A model generated the notes under the pieces. The model saw only the letters and a program-made list of their open reading frames with translations. It searched no databases and was not told where the DNA came from. This document shows, piece by piece, positions 16,146-22,747 of a DNA stretch of 34,514 nucleotides. A program made the translations under genes and the position numbers. The first letter of the stretch is position 1, and every line of letters begins with the position of its first letter. The stretch spans positions 1 through 34,514 of the forward strand of contig JAVBUR010000123.1 of the NCBI GenBank assembly GCA_031555145.1. Reading direction: 5' to 3'. Source of the stretch: JAJDIA01 sp031555145. GTDB taxonomy: Bacteria > Bacteroidota > Bacteroidia > Bacteroidales > Tannerellaceae.

Positions 16146-16811
16146 ATGATCAAATTAACGAACTTGCAGAAGATCTATCGTACGAAGGAAATCGAAACAG
16201 TAGCCCTCGAAAATGTAAACATGGAAGTGTTGAAAGGTGAATTCCTCAGCATCATGGGTCCTTCGGGTTGTGGTAAATCTACCTTGTTGAACATTATCGG
16301 TTTGTTGGATGCTCCGACATCCGGATCGGTCGAGATCAACGGTATTAATACCGTCAACATGGGCGATAAGGAACTGGCCGCTTTCCGTAACAAACAACTT
16401 GGCTTCGTGTTCCAGAGCTTCCACCTGATTAATTCGCTGAACGTACTCGACAATGTGGAACTGCCGTTGCTGTATCGCAAAGTCTCTGCTTCCGAACGTC
16501 GCAAAGCGGCCGAGGCCGTACTGGAAAAGGTTGGCTTGAGCCACCGTATGCGCCACTTCCCGACACAGTTGTCCGGTGGTCAATGCCAGCGTGTCGCTAT
16601 TGCGCGTGCCATTGTAGGTAACCCCGATATTATCCTCGCCGACGAACCTACCGGTAACCTCGACAGTAAGATGGGTGCTGAAGTCATGGACATCCTCCAT
16701 CAACTGAACAAGGAAGACCACCGCACCATCGTAATGGTAACCCACGACGAACGCCAGGCGAAACAAACCAGCCGTACCGTTCGTTTCTTCGACGGTCGCC
16801 AGGTACAGTAA
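16146..16811 (+). CDS. ABC transporter ATPase, LolD/MacB class
   Basis: This 221-residue nucleotide-binding protein powers the operon's permeases. All motifs are intact: Walker A GPSGCGKST (38-46), Q-loop Gln90 (FVFQSFHLI), signature LSGGQ (142-146, LSGGQCQRVAIARA), Walker B IILADE (162-167) with catalytic Glu167, D-loop NLDS, and switch His200 (VTHDE). Length and the LINSLNVLDNVELPLLYR region fit the LolD/MacB/FtsE group, which works with four-helix FtsX-like permeases. It is the only ATPase among six permeases and sits between pair 1 and pair 2, so it presumably serves all three pairs as a homodimer. A 44-nt gap separates it from the preceding permease. Confidence 0.96.
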   Translation: MIKLTNLQKIYRTKEIETVALENVNMEVLKGEFLSIMGPSGCGKSTLLNIIGLLDAPTSGSVEINGINTVNMGDKELAAFRNKQLGFVFQSFHLINSLNVLDNVELPLLYRKVSASERRKAAEAVLEKVGLSHRMRHFPTQLSGGQCQRVAIARAIVGNPDIILADEPTGNLDSKMGAEVMDILHQLNKEDHRTIVMVTHDERQAKQTSRTVRFFDGRQVQ

Positions 16812-16843
16812 GTAAACTCATTCGTAAAGTAAACTCATTCGTA
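16810..16843 (+). repeat. 17-bp perfect tandem repeat spanning the ATPase stop codon
   Basis: AAGTAAACTCATTCGTA occurs twice in a row (16810-16826 and 16827-16843). The first unit overlaps the ATPase stop codon (TAA, 16809-16811). It fills most of the 49-nt gap before the next permease gene. It looks like a local slippage duplication that lengthens an intercistronic spacer; no function is evident. Confidence 0.85.
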
Positions 16844-16860
16844 GTACTAAACAAAGCGCT

Positions 16861-18138
16861 ATGTACAAGATCTATTTTAAACAGGCAATAGCCGTATTAA
16901 AGCAAAACCCGCTGCTGGGAGTAATTTCCATCGTCGGGACGGCGTTGGCCATCTGCATGATTATGGTGATTGTGATTGTCTATGAAGTGCGTAATGCTGA
17001 CTACCGGCCGGAGAGTAACCGGAGCCGGATGCTGTATGTCACCTGGGGGGCGACTGTGAATAAGGCAGGCGGCGAGAGCACTTCCAATGTGTCACTTAAA
17101 ACGATTAAGGCCTGCTATCGCGATCTACAAACGCCTGAGACTGTAGCCATTACAGCCCGATTTCGTTCGAAGCTGGCTGCTGTACCGGGTGGAAAAGACA
17201 AATTCAATGGCGACTTGTTGAATACGGATGAGAACTTTTGGAAAGTATTCCACTTCACTTTTATTGCCGGTAAGCCCTATACGGAGGCCGATGTACAATC
17301 GGGTATCAAGAAGGTTGTTGTTTCCGAGACGGTGGCCCGTAAGCTCTACGGCACGACCGATGTGGTGGGGAAAGAGGTACTCTTGAGTTATGAGTTGTTT
17401 ACCATTTGTGGTGTAGTGAAGGATGTCTCCATCCTGGCCGAATCGGCCTATGCCCAGCTATGGATCCCCTATTCGGCCGATAAAATGAAATTGATCTCAT
17501 TTACAGAAGATATATTAGGGCTATTTCAGGTCTATATCCTGGCTAAATCGCCTGCTGATTTCCCGGCGATCAAAGCGGAAGTGGAAAAGCGGGTGGAGCA
17601 ATACAACGCGACACTGACCGATAACAGCTATATGCTGTACGGACAGCCTGATACGCATTTTGAACAGCAAACGCGTGTGGATGTCCATAATCCCGACCAT
17701 AACCGGACAATCCTACGCTATGCCATCATCATCCTGGTTCTGCTGCTCGTGCCAGCTATCAATCTGTCGGGCATGACCTTTTCCCGCATGCGGAAGCGAA
17801 TGACCGAAATCGGTGTCTGCAAAGCCTTCGGCGCTACCCGGGGCGAGATCATCCGACAGGTACTGACCGAGAACCTAGTGGTATCCCTTATCGGCGGAGT
17901 GATCGGGCTGGTCTTTTCGTATGCCGCCCTGTTTATGCTGAAAGGCTGGTTGCTAGGCTATGCCGGCGGACGCGAGATCAACGGGCTGGCTTCGGTCAAT
18001 ACGGAGATGTTGTTTAATCCGATGGTCTTTGTTTATGCGTTTGTGTTCTGCCTGGTGTTGAACTTGCTTTCGGCAGGTATCCCCGCCTACCGCACGGCGT
18101 CAGGGACTATTGTGGATGCATTGAAAGATACTTATTAA
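16861..18138 (+). CDS. FtsX/MacB-type ABC permease, type A, pair 2
   Basis: This 425-residue type A permease is paralogous to 13552-14805. It has an N-terminal helix (about 18-43) in YFKQAIAVLKQNPLLGVIS, a periplasmic domain with the paralogue-diagnostic FIAGKPYTEADVQSGIKKVVVSE and TICGVVKDVSILAESAYAQL, and C-terminal helices at about 280-303, 337-360 and 385-410. The coupling segment is EIGVCKAFGATRGEIIRQVL. It is followed 21 nt later by a type B partner. The periplasmic domain is the most divergent part relative to pairs 1 and 3, which suggests different contacts or cargo recognition. Confidence 0.9.
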   Translation: MYKIYFKQAIAVLKQNPLLGVISIVGTALAICMIMVIVIVYEVRNADYRPESNRSRMLYVTWGATVNKAGGESTSNVSLKTIKACYRDLQTPETVAITARFRSKLAAVPGGKDKFNGDLLNTDENFWKVFHFTFIAGKPYTEADVQSGIKKVVVSETVARKLYGTTDVVGKEVLLSYELFTICGVVKDVSILAESAYAQLWIPYSADKMKLISFTEDILGLFQVYILAKSPADFPAIKAEVEKRVEQYNATLTDNSYMLYGQPDTHFEQQTRVDVHNPDHNRTILRYAIIILVLLLVPAINLSGMTFSRMRKRMTEIGVCKAFGATRGEIIRQVLTENLVVSLIGGVIGLVFSYAALFMLKGWLLGYAGGREINGLASVNTEMLFNPMVFVYAFVFCLVLNLLSAGIPAYRTASGTIVDALKDTY

Positions 18139-18159
18139 TAACTCTAACCCCATAACATC

Positions 18160-19416
18160 ATGATCAGGCATTTATTTTCCATCATTTGGAATCAACGAAA
18201 GACGAACGCATGGATATGGACAGAGTTGTTACTCGTGTCGGTGTTTCTGTGGTATATTGTGGATTATCTGCTGGTGATTGGCTTTACGCTCACATCACCC
18301 AAAGGGTATGATACCAACCATACCTATTATATCTCCCTAGCTGAAAAGGGCGACGAGAGTGAGGGATATATTCCTCTGGATGTGAAGACGACCAAGTCGG
18401 GTGAAGACCTGTTGACGATCGCCGACCGTATCCGGACGTATCCGGGTGTGGAAGCCGTGTCGTATTCCCGTGCCGCCCATCCGTATTGCCAGAACCGGAG
18501 GGGACGTACAATCGGATCGGATACCGCCCATTATTTCAACGGGCGGCTACTGTTGGTAAGCCCCGGCTATTTTAGGGTATTCAACATCAAAGGGAAAGAC
18601 GGGAAAGAGATACCTGTCGATCAGTTGAATGAGAAGACCTTTGTGGTGACCGAGGATCTGGAGGAGACCTTTTTCGACACGTCTTCGGGCATTGGCCAAC
18701 TGCTGCATTATCCGCAGGATAAAGAGAATACGGAACGCCACAGACCCATCGCGGCTGTGACAGAAAAGCTGCGATATACCGAATATCAGAAGGCAGACTA
18801 TGCTTTTTATGAGATTATGACTCCTCAGATCCTGGCCGATGCCCGCCCGGAGGATGTGTTTGCGATCGATCTCTGCATCCGTGTGAAACCGGAGGCCGAT
18901 AAGGATTTCGCCGAACGTTTCCGCCGGGAGATGGACGAGCAACTGTCTGTGGGCAATATCTATCTGCTGGATATCCGGACGATAGAGTCATTGCATGACG
19001 ATTTTGTGCGGGAAGACAGCAATGCGTTGCATACCCAACTGGCCGTTCTTTTCTTCCTGTTACTGAATATCTTCCTGGGTATTATCGGTACGTTCTGGGT
19101 ACGTACGGAATCCCGGAAGGGAGAGATGGGATTGCGTGTAGCATTGGGCAGTACACCCCGCAGCCTGATGGACATCCTGATCCGGGAAGGAATCCTATTG
19201 TTGGGATTGGCAACAGTCTTCTCTCTCCTGGTTTGCTTCAATCTGGGTTGGCTGGAGATCGTGGAAACGAATCGCCTTAACTTTACTGCCGGCCGCTTCT
19301 GTGCTGGTACGCTGATCACCTTTGCCTTGATGGCGCTGATGATTATCATCGGTATCTGGTATCCCGCCCGACAGGCCGCTACGATCCAACCGGCAGAGGC
19401 GCTCCATTATGAATAA
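18160..19416 (+). CDS. FtsX/MacB-type ABC permease, type B, pair 2
   Basis: This 418-residue type B permease begins MIRHLFSIIWNQRKTNAWIWTE, close to the other two type B starts. It has one N-terminal helix ending in YIVDYLLV, a periplasmic region with SPGYFRVFNIKGKDGKEIP (compare TPEYFTVFRVKDKNGDPIT in pair 1), and three C-terminal helices around LLLNIFLGIIGTFWVRT, the segment near 345-365 and the one near 385-405. It ends in YPARQAATIQPAEALHYE. The coupling segment is KGEMGLRVALGSTPRSLMDIL. It starts 21 nt after its type A partner and ends 21 nt before pair 3. Confidence 0.9.
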   Translation: MIRHLFSIIWNQRKTNAWIWTELLLVSVFLWYIVDYLLVIGFTLTSPKGYDTNHTYYISLAEKGDESEGYIPLDVKTTKSGEDLLTIADRIRTYPGVEAVSYSRAAHPYCQNRRGRTIGSDTAHYFNGRLLLVSPGYFRVFNIKGKDGKEIPVDQLNEKTFVVTEDLEETFFDTSSGIGQLLHYPQDKENTERHRPIAAVTEKLRYTEYQKADYAFYEIMTPQILADARPEDVFAIDLCIRVKPEADKDFAERFRREMDEQLSVGNIYLLDIRTIESLHDDFVREDSNALHTQLAVLFFLLLNIFLGIIGTFWVRTESRKGEMGLRVALGSTPRSLMDILIREGILLLGLATVFSLLVCFNLGWLEIVETNRLNFTAGRFCAGTLITFALMALMIIIGIWYPARQAATIQPAEALHYE

Positions 19417-19437
19417 TAGCAATTAAAGGGGACAACT

Positions 19438-20736
19438 ATGTTTACAACCTACTTCAAACAAGCCTGGAACCTGATACGGCAGGAGAAACTGTTCAGTTCC
19501 ATTTATATCATCGGAACGGGACTATCCATTGCTGTAGTCATGGTGCTCTCGATCGTGTATTACATCAAGGTAGCCGATATCTATCCGGAGACGAACCGCG
19601 ATCGGATGCTGATCGTGAAATCGGGCGAGGAAAAACGTCCGAATGATAGAGGTAACAGTTCTTCTTTTCTCTCTGAGACGCTTATCAATGACTGTTTTTC
19701 TTCGCTGGAAAATGCAGAGGCGGTCAGTGCTGTTTACTTCAGTTTCGAAGAGAATTATGTACAACCGGAAGGGAGCAAAGAACAACTGCCGGTGACGGTT
19801 AAATGGGTGGATACAGCTTTCTGGAAGGTATTCTCGTTTCGTTTCAATGCCGGACAGCCGTTTACGGAAGCGGATATGCAGTCGGGGTTGCAAACATCCG
19901 TCATTTCGGCCTCGCTGGCACGTCGGCTGTTCGGAGAGGAAGAAGCCGTTGGGCGGTATGTAAGCCTTGATTTCCAGCCGTACCGGGTTTGTGGTGTTGT
20001 GAAAGATGTCTCGCAGGCTACCGGAAACACCTATGCCCAATTGTGGATTCCATACACCGTCACTTCCAACTACAACCAAACGTTTGGAGAGATAGGGGCG
20101 TTAGGCTTTATGCAGGCATATATGCTGGCGCCTTCTGCCGGGCAAGTAGAAACCTTGCGGAAAGAGGCGTTGGAGAGTGTCCGCCGGTATGCCGGGCAAT
20201 TCGCACCGGTAGAACTGACACTGAACGGACAGCCCGACAAACATTGGCAGAGTGTGTTCCGTTTCTGGTCGAACGGTACGATCGACTTTAACAAGATATT
20301 ACTTACATATGGACTTATCTTCTTTGTCCTGCTACTTGTTCCGGCGATCAGTTTGTCGGGCATGACGGATTCACGGATGGAACGACGCCTGGTTGAGATG
20401 GGGATACGGCGTGCTTTTGGCGCTCCCAAGGGACGACTAATGATGCAGCTTATGACGGAAAATTTCCTGTTCACGCTACTTGGCGGAGCTTTTGGGCTGT
20501 TGTTGTCGTATGTACTGATACTGCTGACCAGCGATTGGATTATGACGATCGGTCAACCGCTGATTCTGACTCCTGCCGAAGGACCGGCTGTCGCTTTCTC
20601 ACCGACCATGCTGATTAATATACCTGTGTTCCTGATAGCGCTGGGGATCTGCTTTGTGTTGAACCTGTTGTCTGTGTTCATACCTGCCTGGCGGGCATCA
20701 CGCAGGGAGATTATCTATTCATTGAACCTTAATTGA
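19438..20736 (+). CDS. FtsX/MacB-type ABC permease, type A, pair 3
   Basis: This 432-residue type A permease has MFTTYFKQAWNLIRQEKLFSS before helix 1, FNAGQPFTEADMQSGLQTSVIS and YRVCGVVKDVSQATGNTYAQL in the periplasmic domain, and the coupling segment EMGIRRAFGAPKGRLMMQLM. The C-terminal helices lie near 285-305, 340-362 and 392-415. A Pro replaces the usual Thr in the FGATRG-type motif (FGAPKG), a small deviation in the ATPase-facing segment. The start of its type B partner lies 8 nt after the stop. Confidence 0.9.
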   Translation: MFTTYFKQAWNLIRQEKLFSSIYIIGTGLSIAVVMVLSIVYYIKVADIYPETNRDRMLIVKSGEEKRPNDRGNSSSFLSETLINDCFSSLENAEAVSAVYFSFEENYVQPEGSKEQLPVTVKWVDTAFWKVFSFRFNAGQPFTEADMQSGLQTSVISASLARRLFGEEEAVGRYVSLDFQPYRVCGVVKDVSQATGNTYAQLWIPYTVTSNYNQTFGEIGALGFMQAYMLAPSAGQVETLRKEALESVRRYAGQFAPVELTLNGQPDKHWQSVFRFWSNGTIDFNKILLTYGLIFFVLLLVPAISLSGMTDSRMERRLVEMGIRRAFGAPKGRLMMQLMTENFLFTLLGGAFGLLLSYVLILLTSDWIMTIGQPLILTPAEGPAVAFSPTMLINIPVFLIALGICFVLNLLSVFIPAWRASRREIIYSLNLN

Positions 20737-20744
20737 TATTTAGT

Positions 20745-22052
20745 ATGTTACAATCAATCGCTAAACAGTTATGGAACCGCAAGCGTGGTCATGTGTGGGT
20801 GATGCTGGAGTTGTTGTGTGTGTTCTGCCTCATCTGGTATATGGTGGATTTCTTTTTTGTCTACCTCTACAATACACATATCCCCGATCATCGGAAAGCG
20901 GAGCATACCTGGCAGGTGAACCTGGGTATGTTTCCTCCCGGGCATCCGGACTATGTGGCGGAGAATGATTCTTCTGAAATGTTGTATGCCAACTACCAGC
21001 GGATCCTTCAGTCGTTGCGTACGTATCCGGGAGTAGAAGCCGTATCGGTGGCTTCCGGAGGATATTCACGTTTGTGGAGTGGAAGTTCTGACAATACCGC
21101 TTACCGTTCCTCGACAGATACCACGCTGGAAGTCGGCGGTCAGCGATTTACCCTGTGCCCGGATGGCGACTTTTTCAGCGTGTTTAGCTACACCTATGAA
21201 GGAAAACCTGTATCCATGCAAGATTTCGACTGGTCGACGCCAAATGCATTAGTTGTCAGTCGTTCGGTGGAAGAACAATTATTCCCGGGGCAAAGCGCTG
21301 CCGGCAAAGAAGTTATTAATCCCTGGAATACACAGGAGCGCAGCCGGATCATCGGCGTGGTGGATGATGTGAAGCGGTTCGACTATCTCCGTCCCCAACA
21401 TGCCTATTACACCCCCTACCATGTCCGGGCGGACAAGATGACGGTCGACCGTTTAAAAAATATGGTATTCACAGTCCGCAGTAATGCCTCGCTTTCGGAT
21501 GCCGCTTTCCGGGAGGGATTCAAGGCTGAGATGGAAAACACGTTGCGTATCGGAAACTTTTATCTGCTGAGCGTGATCTCGAACGTAACATTCAAAGAAG
21601 ACACAGCCCGGTTATTTGGAATCACCACCGATCTCCGTATTCGTTCCTACCTGATGGCTTTCTTCCTGATCAATATCGTATTGTGTGTGATGGGCACATT
21701 CTGGTATCGTGTCAATACACGTCGGAATGAGATCGGACTGCGGATGGCGATGGGCTCGACGCATAAAAGTATCCGTAGCGTCTTTTTAATAGAAGGACTG
21801 GTCCTGTTGACCGTAGCAGCTATTCCGGCGATGATTATCGAATCGCAGTTTGTTGTTGCCGATTTGATTGAGACGATGGGGAAAAACAGCAATATGGCAA
21901 CGGTCTATCTACCCGACCGCACCGTGCTGCGTTTCCTGATCACCAATGCGATCACCTGGGGTATACTGGCCATTGTTATTATGGGTGCCATTTGGCTTCC
22001 TGCAAGTAATGCTTCCCGTATTCCACCGGCGGAAGCGCTGCATTACGAGTAA
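20745..22052 (+). CDS. FtsX/MacB-type ABC permease, type B, pair 3
   Basis: This is a 435-residue type B permease. I use the ATG at 20745 (MLQSIAKQLWNRKRG), which aligns with the starts of the other type B proteins, rather than an in-frame TTG at 20733 that would overlap the previous gene. It has helix 1 ending in YMVDFFFVY, a periplasmic region with PDGDFFSVFSYTYEGKPVS, and C-terminal helices with INIVLCVMGTFWYRVNTRRNEIGLRMAMGS. It ends in LPASNASRIPPAEALHYE. It is the last gene of the operon: only 3 nt separate its stop from the stop of the convergent PAP2 gene, with no terminator visible between them. Confidence 0.9.
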   Translation: MLQSIAKQLWNRKRGHVWVMLELLCVFCLIWYMVDFFFVYLYNTHIPDHRKAEHTWQVNLGMFPPGHPDYVAENDSSEMLYANYQRILQSLRTYPGVEAVSVASGGYSRLWSGSSDNTAYRSSTDTTLEVGGQRFTLCPDGDFFSVFSYTYEGKPVSMQDFDWSTPNALVVSRSVEEQLFPGQSAAGKEVINPWNTQERSRIIGVVDDVKRFDYLRPQHAYYTPYHVRADKMTVDRLKNMVFTVRSNASLSDAAFREGFKAEMENTLRIGNFYLLSVISNVTFKEDTARLFGITTDLRIRSYLMAFFLINIVLCVMGTFWYRVNTRRNEIGLRMAMGSTHKSIRSVFLIEGLVLLTVAAIPAMIIESQFVVADLIETMGKNSNMATVYLPDRTVLRFLITNAITWGILAIVIMGAIWLPASNASRIPPAEALHYE

Positions 22053-22055
22053 TAT

Positions 22056-22634
22056 TCAAAACGTCATCGATGCATACACTCCCACATGCCCACCACCGGC
22101 AACGGGTGTGATCGTCAGGTTATGCTTTTGGACAAAGGGGTGGGTGAAGATATACCCGCTGCCGATACCAATAGCTGCACCGGCGGCCACATCCCACCAG
22201 TCATGCTTTTTGCCATAGACACGGCTCCAGCCGACATATGCCGACAGCAGGTAAGCGGGAATGCCATATGTCCATCCGTAGCGTTTCTGGATAAAGGCCG
22301 CTCCGGCAAAAGAGACGGTAGCATGCATGGAAGGGAAGGATTCGTTGTCGCTATAATCAGGCCGTTCTTTGTCGATCAGGTACTTTAGAATGAAGGTGGT
22401 ACCCACTGCTGTAATGCCGGTCAAGGCGCCTTGCTTCAATCCCTCCCAATCCTGCAAGGCCAGTGTGGCCGCCAGACTGGCTGCCGGTGTGACCAACATC
22501 AGGATATCACCGGATGTACGGACTGCCTTCCGGCTACCGGTTACTCCCACTTGGGGAGTCGCCGTTTGTGCTACTACTTGCGTGGGCAACGAATAAGAAA
22601 GGAGAACGAACAAACAAGATAAAATAATGCGCAT
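22056..22634 (-). CDS. PAP2-family phosphatase, exported/membrane-associated
   Basis: This 192-residue PAP2-superfamily phosphatase acts on lipid-linked or other phosphate/pyrophosphate esters at the periplasmic face. The three family motifs are present: KYLIDKERP (Lys84 to Arg91-Pro92), FPSMHA (His104, with Met in place of the common Gly) and SRVYGKKHDWWD (Arg138, nucleophile His144, Asp148). The N-terminus is signal-peptide-like, ending near VVAQ (about 20-23), and the hydrophobic segments are short (about 45-62, 70-86, 107-116, 122-138, 148-163). The C-terminal tail, TPVAGGGHVGVYASMTF, ends in an aromatic residue like outer-membrane proteins, so its exact location is unclear. Undecaprenyl-pyrophosphate, lipid A phosphate or phosphatidate-type substrates are all possible. 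Confidence 0.88.
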   Translation of the reverse strand: MRIILSCLFVLLSYSLPTQVVAQTATPQVGVTGSRKAVRTSGDILMLVTPAASLAATLALQDWEGLKQGALTGITAVGTTFILKYLIDKERPDYSDNESFPSMHATVSFAGAAFIQKRYGWTYGIPAYLLSAYVGWSRVYGKKHDWWDVAAGAAIGIGSGYIFTHPFVQKHNLTITPVAGGGHVGVYASMTF

Positions 22635-22747
22635 GGCTATTGACGTTTTCCCCTTTAAACGGGAAATACGCCGGATTATTACACATCAGGGAAGCCGGAA
22701 AAACCAAATGGGGCAGATATTGCTGATAAACCCGCGTTTGCAAAGTG

